Source of the DNA: Polysphondylium violaceum
Lineage: Eukaryota; Evosea; Eumycetozoa; Dictyosteliales; Dictyosteliaceae
Assembly: GCA_000277445.1 (NCBI GenBank)
Contig: AJWJ01000255.1
Location: 1 to 32,652 of the forward strand
Length of the DNA stretch: 32,652 nucleotides
Direction: 5' to 3'
Positions 1 through 14,300 of this stretch are shown here, one piece after another. How positions within the stretch are numbered: position 1 is the stretch's first letter; every line of letters begins with the position of its first letter. The position numbers and the translations under genes are program-made. The notes below the pieces were generated by a model, which did not search any database, was not told the DNA's origin, and was given only the letters and a program-made list of their open reading frames with translations.

Positions 1-251
1 TAACAATATATACATCTATTTTAACATCATATTTCAAAAATAGTGTTATTGTTGATCCAAATTTTGGTGTACTTGTATCTTCAACACCCGACGAATGTTC
101 AATAAGTAAGGGTATGCCTAATTGGAAGTTAGCTGTGATTATCGTTTGTTCAGTTGTAGGTGCTGTTATTTTAATCACTGTAATTTGGGTGTTGTGTAAA
201 AAGAATCACAGAGGAAAGATTATCGCCCTCAAGTTGAAAAATAAGAGATAA
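1..251 (+). CDS. 3' end of a TIG/EGF-type surface protein (partial)
   Basis: Only the last 82 codons are present, read from position 3 to the TAA at 249-251. The segment holds the end of the membrane-proximal domain (motif VDPNFGVLV), a juxtamembrane stretch with one Cys, a membrane helix beginning WKLAVIIVCSVVGAV and a short Lys/Arg-rich cytoplasmic tail. It is nearly colinear with the C-terminus of the next gene (4960-5199), so the two are tandem paralogues in the same orientation. By comparison with that gene, the missing part should carry TIG and EGF-like modules outside the cell. The function is not known from sequence; the family is likely involved in cell-surface recognition or communication (inference). 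The 5' part lies outside the window. Confidence 0.85.
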   Translation, partial: TIYTSILTSYFKNSVIVDPNFGVLVSSTPDECSISKGMPNWKLAVIIVCSVVGAVILITVIWVLCKKNHRGKIIALKLKNKR

Positions 252-645
252 GTAATCAAGCCCGGAACAAAGTACCAAATCAAGTATTGTTTATCTAACA
301 TCGTTGAATCACAAATCTAATCCTTGTGATAAAAGTCAGAAAGTGCATAAAAACACACATTTGAAGGCTAAAAGACTCCCAATCAACAAGATATTTTGAC
401 AAAAAAAAAAAAAAAAATAACGAAAAAAATAAAAATAAATTCAACAAGTAATAACCGCCCGATACCAATCACGATCTAGAAAAGATATTTTTAAGAATAC
501 AATGAAAACTAAGGAATTTTTTTTTGAAAAAATCGAAACCAATACTTTTTTCTTCCCTTTCGTTTTCATTTCAATTTAATGTATGATAAAACATAAAGGC
601 TGTTCTCAGCGCTAAATATACATATATAACAACAACAAACATAAA
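252..645. other. Intergenic spacer between the tandem TIG/EGF genes
   Basis: This AT-rich spacer of 394 nt must hold the terminator of the upstream gene and the promoter of the downstream one. It contains an A-run at about 403-418, several further A/T runs, and an AC-rich leader just before the ATG at 646. I see no open reading frame or RNA gene in it. Confidence 0.6.
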
Positions 646-3600
646 ATGAGATGCTCAATAATTTTATTATTAATAATATGTTTTATTGGTGCAAGTCGCA
701 GTGCGGTTTCTTTACCTGCCCCTTCCATCACTTATGTCAGCGCCCCATTTTTTTTGACATCTGAGAGATATTTTGATATTTTGGGTGTTGGTTTTACGTA
801 AATATACAATCTTTATTGTTCACCTTCAGGACCTATGAGAGCATTATTACTCACTCAATCTATAATCCTCTATAGATCACCTCTGACCAAATTTTATATA
901 AATGACGTAGAATTTCCCATTCTTTCCTCAAATGATACTTTTATGACAATATCTTTAGAATATAAAAATTTGCCTATACCTGCCAATGGTGAATATAAAT
1001 TTAAAATTTCTACGAGTGGTATTGATTCAAATATTTTTACTGTGATAGGATTTGATAATCCAAAAGTGTCACAAAATAATCAAATTGTTTATTTAACTTC
1101 AGCAGATGGTTCTGGTGTATTTGATAAAGTTGATTGGACAGGAGTAAAAGCGGGATATATTACTCCATATTCTCTAATAACTAAAGTAAATGCAACTACA
1201 CTCTCTTTTGCAGCATTTGCGGAGGGTGCTAAAGTAAAACGGTACACTATGTTTGACAGATATGCCAAACCCAGTTTTACCGCTCCAACATCCCTATTGG
1301 CCCCAGTGGTCAGCAACTATATGTGGGTAGGACAAAAGATTCAAATCAATGGATTCTACTATGTTTCTCCTATGGAAGTGTATGTCGACGGATACAATTG
1401 CACAATCGAATCATTGTACCCTACTCAGGTCTTATGCAAACCTATAGATGATTATTTTAAATACATCACAGACACTACTAATATCCCAGTGCTTCAAGTC
1501 CAATTCATCGATCCATCCTTGGTTATTCCACCAACATATTTAAACGGTAAAATGGTTTCTCTTCAAAGCTTTAACAAGAGTGGTGAAACAACATTCATCA
1601 ATGTAATAAGCTCTAGCAATGCTGGCCCAGTAGCCCCTGTATTGACTGGATTAACCAGTGCACCTATTACTCTCATCGAATACAACAGTACAATGGCAAC
1701 ATTTATTGTTCCAGGAAGTGCTCAATGTGGTGTCTCTTATTTATCCCTTGCCGACGGTACAAGAGTGTCCAACAAAATGTTGATTTGTCCAACTCCAGGT
1801 TTAATTGATGGTATTTTCAACAGAAACTCTCAAATCACCGTGAGGGGTGTCTTTTTAAATACTACCCTTTATGGCTCCTCAACAAGCGCCATCAAGTTTT
1901 ATTTTGTCCTTCCAAATGGTGTTCAATCAGACTGTGTCTCTCCAATTGTCACAATGACTCCAAATTATATCTACACAGTGACTTGTACAGTTCCTGATCT
2001 AATTAATAGTATCAAGTTTGTGGCTCAAACAGTAGGTAATACTAGTGCCACCATGGTATTGCAATATCCAAAATACATTACCATCAACAAAGTCACATCG
2101 ACATACTATGCCAAATCTGGTACAGTTTCACTCTTGGGTAAAAATTTTAATGATGTAAAGAATGTTATCATCGGTACTGTCCAATGCAACAGTCCTATGG
2201 TAAACAATGATGGAACATTAATTACTTGTATATTCGCCTCTAGTGCTCTTTATGCTGATCCCTTGGTTCCCTTTTTAAATGTAACCGTTATAACTAATCA
2301 AGATCAACTTACTTTACCCTTGTTTAGCTACACCTGTGATATCGCATGTAACCAAGGTACTTGCCAATACACCACCAACACCTGTGCTTGTCCAAACAAC
2401 GGATGGTCAGGAGATAATTGTAATCAAGTTGTACCAACGATTGTCACTTCTACCTCCACCGTCTATGGAACACCAGGCAAAGTAACAATCAGGGGTACTA
2501 ATTTTGTAAACCTAAATCCCCAAGTAACCATTGGTGGTTCTACCTGTGGTAATGTAGTTGTATCAAATGATCTCACAACCATTGTTTGTGACTATCAATC
2601 CAATGTAGAGTCTATTAACAATGCTCCCCTTATAGTAGCTGTTATCATTGACGGCAGATTTTCCACATCAAACCCAGTTTTCTATTACACAAAAGTATGT
2701 CCATCTGGTAGCAATGGGTTGGAGTGCTCTGGTCATGGCACTTGCAATAAAGAATTTTCTTGCGTATGTGATAGTAGATGGATTAATGCTGATTGCTCTG
2801 CCATAGATCCTCCAACTATTAAAGGCACAACAACTACAGCCAAGTATGGACTTCCAGGTTTAGTTACCATCTATGGCTCCAACTTTGTAAATTACAACTT
2901 ACAAGCAACCATTGGAGGTTCTATTTGTAGCAATATTGCTGTCTCTCAAGATCTAACATCCCTCACCTGCCAATTCAAAGGAGATGTAAAAGTAATGAAT
3001 GATGGTGATTTGTTGGATGTAATGGTTAGCGTAGATAACCAATTCACTGCAACAGCTAAAGTATATCAATATGCACCACAATGTCTCAAGAATGGTGTTG
3101 TCTGTAATGGCCACGGTGTTTGTAATTCAACATTTGCATGTGATTGTGATAAAGGTTGGTCATCAGATTGCTCGGTAGTTGTTCCAACTATAAAGAGTGC
3201 TTCTGCAATTAAATATGGCGTTCCTGGTACTGTTACAATTGTTGGTGAAAACTTTGTAAATCTAAATCTAAAAGTAAACATTGGTGAATCTGTTTGTAGC
3301 AATGTAGTTGTCTCACAAGATTTAACAACCATCACTTGCCAATTCAAATCTGATATAAGAATTAAAAATGATGGAGATTTATTACAGGTAGTGGTTATTG
3401 TAGATAATCAATTCACTGCCTTCGCAAATGTATTCACATACTTGCCCCAATGTCTCAAGAATGGTGTAGTTTGCTATGAACGTGGTGTATGTAACCAACA
3501 AACATTTACATGTGATTGTGATAAAGGATGGTCATCATCAAATTGTTCAGTGATTCATCCATCTATAAAGAGTGTATCTGCAATTAAATTTGGAACACCT

Positions 3601-5199
3601 AGCACTGTTACAATTGTTGGTGAAAACCTCGTAAACAAAAACTTGGAAGTCACCATAGGTAGTTCTATTTGTGGTAATGTAGTAGTTTCTCCAGATTTGA
3701 CAACACTCACATGTTTATTCCAATCAAATATTCCAGTATACAATGATAATGAATCATTGGCAGTAATAGTTGTCATAGATTCACAATTTAGAGCAGCCAG
3801 TACATTCTATTATCTCAAACAATGTATCAATAATGGAATAATTTGCTCATCGCGAGGTGTATGTAACCAACAAACATTTACATGTGATTGTGAAAAGGGT
3901 TGGTCGTCATCTTCAAACTGTTCGGCCATTTATCCTACAATTAACGCAGCAACATCGACTAAACAAAATACACCTGGTCTTGTCACTATTTATGGTAGTA
4001 ATTTTGTAAACTGGAATCTTAAAGTAAACATAAACTCATCATCATGCACAGATATTACTGTATCTGATGATCTCACCTCTATCACCTGTATGTTCCAATC
4101 TGATATCCAAGTAAGCAATATTAATCAAGCATTGACTGTCTATGTTGGAATCAATGATAAATTTAGCACCAAAAACGATGTATTCATCTATGGCAAACCT
4201 GAACAAACTTGTCCAATCAAGGACGGTAAATTGTGTTCGTCCAATGGTCTTTGCAACCAACAATTCTTGTGTGAATGTAACAAAGGTTGGGAATCATCTG
4301 ATTGCTCAGTTCAAGATATTACACAAGAATTGGGTGTGGTCTTGGAGATCCCAAAGATTAAAAAAGATGATACAGCTTCTTTGATTAAAGCACCATCAGG
4401 TATTTATTATGACGTTGGCATCGAGATGATCAATGAAATAACAGGCAGCAATGATTTAGTTTTATCCTATTCACTAAAGAATATTAGATGGATATCACAA
4501 AGTGACCAAGAACATCACTACACTACCGAATTACCAAACAATTCAACTGTAGATGTTAGATTGACCCTCAACTCTCAAGATCAACGTGTATATTACAATT
4601 TTGCTGGTGACAGTATTCCAATTCTACCAAAATCTGTAAAATATCAAATTCAATTGACCAATTGGCCATTTAGCAACTCTCAAAACAGTGTAGAATTTAT
4701 CTTTAAATCTGGTATCGCACCCAAAGATGAACAAGAATCTCAAAACACAAATCAATGTGGTCACCAAGAAACCACAACAACCACAAAAACAACAGACGAC
4801 TCTATTAGAAGTATACAAATTAGTTTGAATGGTGAAACATTGATCGGTACATTCTCTGATCGAATGATTTTAGATAGTAGACCAGCCTACAATAGAGTAA
4901 ATCAACTTTCTGCTATGCAAATCACTAAATATCAATTAGATACAGCACCAGTGTATACATCTATTCAAACATCGTATTTCAAGAATAGTGTTATTGTTGA
5001 TCCAAATTTCGGTGTTCTCGTATCATCAGCTCCAGAAGAATGTAAAACAAGCTCAGGTATTGCCAGTTGGAAACTAGCTGTAATTATTGTATGTTCAGTG
5101 GTAGGTGCATCTCTCATTGTTACAGCCACTTGGGTATTCCTCAAGAAAAGTAGCAAAGCAAAGATTTTAATGTTTAAGATGAGATCTTTTAAAAATTAA
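646..5199 (+). CDS. TIG/EGF-repeat type I membrane protein, ComC-like
   Basis: Exon 1 (646-797) encodes a signal peptide (MRCSIILLLIICFIGASRSA) and the start of a TIG-like domain (FDILGVGF). A short intron follows, and exon 2 runs to TAA at 5199. Joining 797 to 840 (42-nt intron, GT..AG) keeps the frame and gives about 1503 residues. The ectodomain has TIG-like beta-sandwiches and then six EGF-like modules (starts near 2335, 2698, 3080, 3451, 3820, 4210) alternating with TIG units at a period of about 124 residues. From about 4318 to 5040 is a membrane-proximal domain like that of dictyostelid ComC-type proteins. A membrane helix at 5068-5142 precedes a short basic tail. TIG/EGF proteins of this group act at the cell surface in adhesion or communication (family knowledge); the ligand is unknown. 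The gene converges on the giant gene with a 185-nt gap. The exact first splice is uncertain. Confidence 0.85.
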
Positions 5200-5285
5200 T
5201 AAATATATATATATTATCCATGAATAAATATTTTCAACATTTGTGTAGTGTGGAAATAAAATATCTATGAAAACTATACTAATCA

Positions 5286-5330
5286 TCATATTATATTATA
5301 TTATATTATTATATTATATTATTTATTTAA
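5286..5330. repeat. TATTA-type simple repeat in a convergent spacer
   Basis: A short microsatellite of TATTA/TTATA units lies in the 185-nt gap between two converging genes. It is followed by a pyrimidine-rich stretch (about 5355-5386) adjoining the minus-strand stop codon. It probably sits in the 3' flanks of both genes and has no coding potential. Confidence 0.7.
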
Positions 5331-5384
5331 AATTAAAACATTGAGTATTGAGTATTTTTTTTTTCTTTGTCTTTTTCTTTTTCT

Positions 5385-8300
5385 TTACATATCAAATAAA
5401 AGTTTGTTATTATTATTTGAATTCTTAAAGGTATTTGTATTTTCGTCATCGTCATCAGAGTCTACCAATGAATTTGGGGCATCACTAAAACTAAATACAT
5501 GAGATTTACTATTACCACCACTTCTACGATTATTGATGGAGCTATTGTTTTTATCCATTTTACCATCGTCTTCATCATCTGAATCATAAAGACCTGGGAA
5601 TTTGGAACCGTGATGATCATTTTCATAGTCATCTTCAATTTCAAATTTGGGTAACATTTTGTAACGAGCAACGCCTGATCTAAATCTTTCTCTAATATAC
5701 CAAATACCAAGACCAATGACGAGAGCACCAGCAACAACGCCAGCAATAACTTCCAAGGCAATGACAGCGCCACGACCATTCTTGGTACAGTCTTTGCCAG
5801 AGTAACCAGTGGCACAGGATTGACAATTGTCTCCAACAAAGTTGGATGGACAACTACATTGGCCAGTGGTAGAGTCGCAAGTTCCTTTACCACATCCTTC
5901 ACCACAAGTGAAATTGGGGGTACAGTCTGGATAGTTGACGTAACCGTTGGCGCATCTGTTGCAAGAGGTACCGTTATAGTTTGGAGAGCAGGTACATTGT
6001 GCGAGACCAGAGTCTGAATTTACTTTACAAACACCCAATGGAGCACAAACTCCGTCTTCTCCGGTGCCTCTCTTACAACCACAACTGTCTTGTTGACATT
6101 GATTGGTGTAGCAAATGGGGCTGCCCATTGAGCTTGGATTGGTGTTGATGTAGCCTGGAGCACAGTTGTAACAAGTGTCTCCTTGATAACCAGCAGCACA
6201 TTGGCATTCGCCATCGGCAAAGTAACCATTGTCTGAACAAGAGACGTCAATCATTTCGTAAAAGTATTGGGGTGGGAGGACGGCGGCATAGCCTTCATCA
6301 TCAAAGAGAAGAGAAGAGTCAATGTTTAATCTGTATCTTTCTTTGGAAACCAAAGAAGAGGCAGGGAAAACCAAATCCCATCTGGTGGCATCGGGGTTCT
6401 TGCAAATGGCTTGGGTGGCGTTGATCAACTTGTTGTTCATGGAGCCGCTGAAATAGAAACCTGTGGCAACATATTGTGCTTTTTGACAGGTGATCTTGGC
6501 CATGTCTTTATCATAGAGACCCTCGGTCAATTGAATGGAAAGAGTGAGTTGTTTGGTTGGATCCATATTGTATCCGCTGGCTGGGAGGACAAGACCAGCA
6601 AAAGCAGTCTTTTTATCGAGAATTGACAAGGAATAGGTGTATGGGAAACATAAATCGCCATAGATGCTAGAGCCAAAGTAGGGTGTGGCCAAAGGTGGAT
6701 GAGAGATGGTGAGTACATAACGACCAACTTTGAGAGATTCAGTAGAGAGAACTTGAGTGAGGGCAGTGGCACCAGAATAATATTGAGCGCTGGTATCAGC
6801 AACACCAACTTTGCTAAGGGTAGAAATGCCATTGACATTCTTTACACTATAGAGTTGGAAGATAAAGTTGGTTACCAATGGATCAAAGCTAAAGATGGCT
6901 TGAATACGAGAGATGCTAGTGGTTTCAAAAGAGATGTTGTAACCGTATTGCAAGTTATTGTTACGAGCAAGATAGTCACCCGAGATCTTGGAGCTAATAA
7001 ATTCAGAGTAGGCACCATTAGAGTCTAATTTTGGATTGGCGTTTGGAAGTTGGGTAGCGGCAGAAGAGCAAGCGAGTTGATTGCTTAAAAGACTCTTGGG
7101 CTTCATGAGGATTTGCATTCCAAAGGCTGGACAAGCGCCCTTGATGCTGCCAGAGTATTGCATTTCGACTCTATAAGAGCTATAGGTTGGCATTTTGCCT
7201 GGTGGAGTTGGTTGACCATTTGGATTGACCAAAAACAAACCAGAGTTTTGACCCATACTTAATTTACCTTGGTTATAGTAAGAGACTGCTTGTACGTTAT
7301 TGTTGTTGGCGTCGTAGATGTTATAATCAATCTTGGAATACATTTGTGAGCTGGCAGTGAAAATGCTTACGAGGGTTGCCTCAGAGACAGAGAAAGAGAT
7401 GTTTTGACTCGATTTGGTTGGTTGAATAAATGTGCTACCATAGAGACGAAGGTTGCCTTGACCATCGATGGGGCCACCAAATTCAGAAGAACCACCGTCT
7501 ACAGCATTCAAATTCCATGGAGTAATGTCAAAGAGTGAGCAATCGACATGGTTGTCTTTGGAGGCATCACGAATGCTAATAGACAAACGATATGGAGTAC
7601 AATGTGGGGTGATGGTGTTGGGTACTGGATAGGGATTGATAATAGTCAATTCATAGTCACCAACGGGTAAAACAACATTGAGTTCATTGATATTACGATT
7701 AGCTTTACCAACAATCAATACACCCTTTGGACTAGTTATGTAGAGATCCAAATGGCCCAAAAGGAATTGGTAGCCTAATTGAGCAAAGACAAGGGATGGA
7801 GTCTTTAATGTGAATTTGGTTGTTTGAATGGTGCTTGGTGTCTTGAGGGTTTCCCAGGCAATGTTGAGTTGTTCAGAGTAAAAATAGGTGCCATCAGGAG
7901 AGATTGCAATTTGTGCGGGTGGTTTGATGTCCTTGCAATCCTGGGGAAGAGCAATTCCAGCTAATTCTTTGGTGAGTCTATCGAGTGGTTCAAGGGCAAG
8001 TTCAACATCAACTGGTGAGTTTTGGAATTTACCGCCAAATGTCAAGGTGTATTGGCCTTGTTGCAAGATGGAGACAATGGATTCAAATGTATTGACGACA
8101 TCAGTAGTACCTTGTTTGAGGTTGAGGAGTGGTTTGTACACAGTGGTGTAGACATTGCTTTCGTCGGTTGGCAAGATAGAGGCCTTGACTCTAAAGAGGG
8201 TTGGTTCAAAGACACTGAAATGGATTTGGTTGTGTGCAGCATTGCCATCATACATCATGTATTCGCCTTGGAGATGGGTTTGGCCGTTGTAGCCGAGATA

Positions 8301-11300
8301 GGGATAGGTGTCCAAGGTGGTTGGAATGTAGTGATAGAAACCGTCGATTTGCTCCATGTTGGTGTATGGTTCAATGTAGAGTTCATAGTTGAAAAATGAA
8401 CAGCCCATGATGTCTGGAATGGAAGAGTATGGCTCATAGATGGTCAAGACATATTGACCGGCAGGCAAGTTGACAATGTCCAACAAGTTTCTGTTTGGTC
8501 TATTTTCACCATAGTAGACCTTTTGCGAGGTCTTGCTTGAGATTTTGAGAGACAAATCGCCAGTGAGGAAATCAAAACCAACTTGGGCGTGGATGTTGGC
8601 AGCAGAAGTGATGGTGAAGGGAATGTCGTATGATTTGAGTGCAGTGCCAATTGGGGTTTGTTGGAAGTGGAACACAGTGTCAGCGTTGTCAAAGTTACTA
8701 TAACTGTAACTAGTGCCGGCAATTATAACGGGATTGATGCTGGGTGGCCAGAAATCAGAGTTGCCGGGACAAGTGGATGCAGTGGTGTAGTCAGAGTAGG
8801 GACCTACGGCAATTTCCATGTTAAAGTTGTTGCAGGGGGGAACATCATCCCATTTCCAGTATTGGATTTGGAAGGTGTACATGTAGTTTGGTTGCAAGAC
8901 GACGACAAAAGAGGCTTCAGCATTGATGAGATTGGAGCCACTGACAATGGTCTTGTCGGTGAATGGGTCAATGAGTCTGATGCCGAGAAGGACAATGTGG
9001 GGTGAGACATAGACACGCATGATAGACTTGGTCTTGACAGAGATGGGGATGTTGCTCTCGGTAAAGTTGGCGTCGTATGGCACGATAAAATTGGGTGACT
9101 CATAGTGCATCTTACCCTCGGTGCCAAGGAAACGGATGGAATTGAAATTCAATGGCACACGTTCACCTGAACACATGGGGACTTTGGCAAGAGGTAACAC
9201 GCTGAGGTCAAACTCAAACTGAATGCATGGGGGGAGAGTGGAGGGATAGTTTACTTTGGGACGTTCAATTCTCAAGATATATTGAGCTGGATCCAAGTTG
9301 GATTGGAGCCAGTTGAGGTTATAGTCGTGTGAACCGGCAATAAAGAGCTTGTCAGTCTTGCTTACATTGTCATACTTGTAGAGATTGACACGGAGATCAG
9401 CTCTAAGGAATTCAGAGGCAACAGCGGTATAGAATTGGGCGACTTGGGTCACTTGGAAAGAGTAGATGGCAACGACATTGGTAGTGTCGTCGGGGAACGA
9501 GTAGTAGGGTTGTTTGTTGATGGCACCATCTTCAAAGATGAATGGGAACTTGATTCTAAAGATGGGCAAATCACTCTTTCCGTCGGCGGGACAATTTGGC
9601 TCGTAGGGGAGCTTGTCGGTTGACGATGGTTGAATGGCAACCTCGAGATTCAAGACTGGACAAAAGTTTTTAGAGGAAGCAATCAAATCGGTAATGATAA
9701 ACATCTGGTAATTACCAGCAGCCATGGTTAAAAAGAGGGTATTGCTACTTCCGATGGTTTGACCGTTAGCGTCGGCAAGTCTTAAGGTAACGTTGGCATT
9801 GGCTTGTTCACCAACGGCTCTAAACATACTTTGTTCCTTGAGGGTAAAGGAAATGGATTGATGTCTGCTGTTGACCAAATAGTAGTCTTGGAGATGAAGA
9901 TAGCCATTGTTTAAAAACTCGACATTGTTAAAGGTGGGTGGCAAAATGTCACCGTCACAGTTAAAGAAATCTTCTTCGTCGCTGATAAAGGTAAACTTGG
10001 CCTCAAAGGTGAATGGAGCACATCCACCGACATTGTCATACTCGGGGGCATAGATAAAGAGTGTGTAGGTGCCTGGTTGGAGGGTAGCATGGATGATATT
10101 TCTGTTCATTTCATTGTCACCAAAGACACAACCGCTGATGGCGGTGATATCAGATCCCTTGCATCTAATGCCATTGCTGGCATTGCCGCTTTGGATGAGA
10201 ACAGAGAGATCACCGGGCAAGAATTGATAGCCAATGGCAATATCTACCAAGGCGATTTTGTCTGTTGATGAAATCTCAAATGTAGTGTTCCAGAAATAAA
10301 CAGCTTTTTGGCTAACGGGGATATCGACGATGGCGTACAATTCAGAGGCAATCTCGGTGTTGGCAGTGATGGTCTTGGGGATCTTGCCATCGGGTAAATG
10401 GTTCTTGTTTCCAAAAGTGTCTGAGCATTGTTTACCGAGGGAGGCATAGTTTATGAGATTGGCGACGGTGTCGATAGAGAGTTCAAGATTGATGGTTTCA
10501 CAATTGATCTTGGTGGTCTTGTCCCAGAGATAGAATCTAAAGAGCAAGGCATAGGTACCTTTGTCGAGATGGGCCAAAACGACTTCTTCGTGACCAAATG
10601 CAAGACTCTTGTCGACTACGTCTAAAAAGTCTCCGTTGGCGTCAGTGGTGTAGAGCCAGAGATCGACATCAACACGATGGGGTTCAGTGTAGGCACGGAA
10701 GAGACTGGGCTCCTTGATGGTAAAGGTGGTGGTGTGACTAGTACTGGCGACGTCTACGTAATAGTTGTCTTGGAGATGGAGTTTGCCATTGTAGCCCATG
10801 TACTCAAAGTTGTCCAAGTTGTTGGGCAAGAGTGGGGCGATACAGAGGGTGCTTCTGTCGTCAAACTCTGGTTTACAGTCTGGATAGCCAATGTAGCCAA
10901 ATTGACAGGCACCGCACATAGAGGTGACATTGTGCGAGGTGAAACCTGGGTTACATTGACATTCGGGAAAACCGTCGTTGTCATTACATTTACCGTGTCC
11001 ACTGCAAGAGTTGTCTTGACATTTGGTGTTGGCAATGCATTGGCCGTTGCTTCCGCCGTGATAGCCGAGCTTGCATGAACCGCATTCTTTGCCAGTCCAT
11101 GGATCTTGGCAGACACAGACCATACCGGTGGTGGAGAGTTGACAGGTACCGTGACCGCTGCAGTCGCAGTTTTGGATAGCATAAGTGTGTTTGACACCGC
11201 TGTTTTCGCTGTTAAACATGTTGCCATTGGTAGTGTTGAACTTGCTGGCGTCCAACAAGAGTTCAAAGTTTTGACCCATTTCGAGGCCATCGGCAAAGGT

Positions 11301-14300
11301 GACTCTGATGGTTAGCTTGTTGTTTGGAGGAATGCTGGCGGCAGTTGGTCTGATTGAGTGCATATCTTTGGTGGATCTCAACAAGATGGCGCTCTCCATA
11401 TTGATATAGTCCAAGAGAGTAGCGGCAGTGGTAGAGAAGCCCAAAGGTTCACTAAACAAGACAGTGAGAACGAGGGGATCGACTGGGTTATGGTTTACTT
11501 TGGAAGCGGGTGACACAGAGACAACACGAGGTGGCTCACCAACGACTTGGGATTGGCCAATGAGCGAAAAGGAGAAATAGTGGCAAGCATTGGTGACGTT
11601 GAATGAATTCAACTTCATGTTTTCAGTGATGAGGAGTTGATAGTTGCCAGCGGTGAGGTTGAACTTGATGCTGTTGTACATGGTGACAAAGGTGTCACGG
11701 TGGCTGGTTGGGAACGAGTCTGTACCCGAGGCAATTTGATTGGCAGCACCATTTGAGTCTTTTCTGGTGAGCAACATGTTGAAATCGTTGGAAAGGAAGT
11801 CAAAGCCCAAGTTGGCAAACAAAAGGGTGGGGGCTTGGGCCTCAAGGTTGATGACATACTTAAAGATACCATTAGAGTCTGTGTTGATGCTGGTCTTGTG
11901 GTAGCTAAAGAAATACTTGTCGCTAGAGATAGTGATATCTTTGCCGTGGGGAAACTCAATGTTGTAGGGAGGAACTTGATCAATTTCGTTTGGCATCTTG
12001 GCTGGACACAAGAGGGACTCTTGAATCTTATCAGCAGTTTTCATTTCAATCTCCAAGTTAAAGTAGTTGCAGTCGGCCTTGATGTTGACCTTAAAGAATC
12101 TAATCTCGAGGGTGTATGGGGTCTCTTGTGGGTCGAGTTTCCAGATGGCAGTGTCGGTGGCAGTGCCAACGATGCTAGAGTAGATGAGCGATTTGGAATC
12201 GCTGCCATTTTTGTAGATAAAGAAATCGACATCGTTACCAGCGGAGGCACTGGAAAACATACGCATGTAGAGGGTCTTGGTTGGGACGTTAAAGGTAATC
12301 ATATTGACCTTTTTCGAGACATCCTTGGTGATGTAGATATTCTTTCCAGAGAACTTGATTTCGCCGTCTCTGTTTTGTGGACCGCCAAACATTACACTGC
12401 CGCCGCCAATCGAACTGAAGTCGGAGGGAAGAGTGCTGGTTTGGTCACAAGCGTTGTTTACAGAGGTTTCAGTGTTAAGCATGTAGGTGAGGGTGTATTG
12501 GGCGCATTTGAGACCATACAATGGGGTGGGTAAGTTGTAGGGATCATAGATAGAGAGGGTCCAGTTACCGTCGGGGATGATTTCATTCAAAAAGGCATGA
12601 CCGTTTTGGTAGAGAGCAGTGTAAGTCTTAAAGGTCTTGATGCCATTGACAATGATGGAACCATTCAACTTCATGGCCATGCTTGTCACCAAATCATAGT
12701 AGGCAAGATTGGCATAAATTTGGCCGGGCTTGGTAGTTTGGAAAGACATTTGACTGGCCTTGGGCTTGATGTCCAATTGTCTTTGGAAGTCGCCGGTAAA
12801 AGTCTTGCCGCCAACCAATTCAGAGGGTGGTGGGTTGAGCTTGGTGCATTGGTTGGTGAGCGATGGATAGCTGGTCAAAGTGTCGGCTGGGGCAATAGAG
12901 ATGGCCACGTCAAAAGAGGCACAATCTTCAACCTTGGGGATGGGTCTGCCCAAACCGTAGTAATTGAATCTAATGAAATACTTGCCTGGGGCCAAACGTT
13001 GGTAGATAATCTCTTCAGACAAGGTCTTGCTAGAGTCAATGATGCCCTCAGGGGAACCCAAGACAACGTCAATGTCGAGGAACAAATGAGCGGGGACAAA
13101 GATACGTACCAAGGACGAGTAGGTGAGCTGGAAGTCAACGACATCATTGCCCTTTTCAACGTCGGCCAAGATGGTCTCTTGGAAGTAGACAGATTGGTTG
13201 GTCATGGCAGAGAGATAGGCGGGAGAGTTAAAGGTGTTGGGGAACATCAAGTAGGGACAGACAACAGTTTCTTGTGACACTTGGTTGCTGTCATAGTTTT
13301 GGAGAGAGACTTCCAAGCCAAAGTCTACGCAGTTTCTAAGATTCAAGTCATTGACACCGGTGGCAAATGGCTCAAAGACAGTGAGGATATAGGTGCCTGG
13401 GATCAATTGAATGGGGTCGATTTCCATACGGTTATAGTTGTTGACGCCGCTAGAGATGATTTGGCCCTTGTCCATCTTGAGTTGGAAGGCCAAGGTGTTC
13501 CAGACAAAATCAAAGGTGAGAATGGCACGGAACTTGGCGTTGGATGAGACAACATTGAATCTAATGTCTTGGGAAAAGATAGAGGCGTTTTGGGTGAAAC
13601 GGTAGGTGTCGCTGACGTGGAAGGGAAGGTTGGAAGAGTCGGGAATCAAACTGGCAGGTACCAATTTATCGGTGCACTTGTCCTGTGGATTCTCGTCGAT
13701 GGGTGAGATGGCCAACTGGATGTCATAGTAGAAGCAATCGGGAGAGTGACCGTTGAATGGCCAGTTGAAAAACTTCAAGACCATTTTGTATTGCTTGCCG
13801 GGCTCGACAACGTATTCGACGGCTTCGGAATCACCAAAACTACTGCCCCACTTGACGAGCTTGTCGTCTTCGTAGAGACTAATGTCGACATCGATAAAAG
13901 TAGAGGCGGGAGTGTAGGCTCTAAAGATGGAGGACTTGGTGACGTTGAAAATGTGGTTGCTGCTAGTGGACAACAAGCCGATGGGTGGAACTAAAAAGGT
14001 GTCAGAGATGTGGATCTTGTCGCTGGTGCCGAGGTAGCCTGGAGAGCTGAGGTCGGCGGGGAAGAGAACGTGGTCCCAACATGGATTAACGTCGTCGTCC
14101 TTGACCTTCATTTGAAGCGAGAGGGTAAAGAGAGTGCAAGGTGGGAGAAAAGCAGCCAAACCAGTGTTGAAGCCAGAGACAATGTCGATACGATAGGTGC
14201 CTGGATAGATGGTGGTAAAGAGGTGATGAGTGTTTCTCGAGTGAACACCGACATCGGTGGAAGTCTCAGATGGGCCATCTTCGCCGCTGCTGTCATCTGG

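Noticed and set aside
11835-13277. Plus-strand frames of 226-232 codons, and other long frames inside 5385-15077
   Set aside because: They are antisense shadows of the GC-rich giant exon, with no domain, no splice logic and no start context of the local type.
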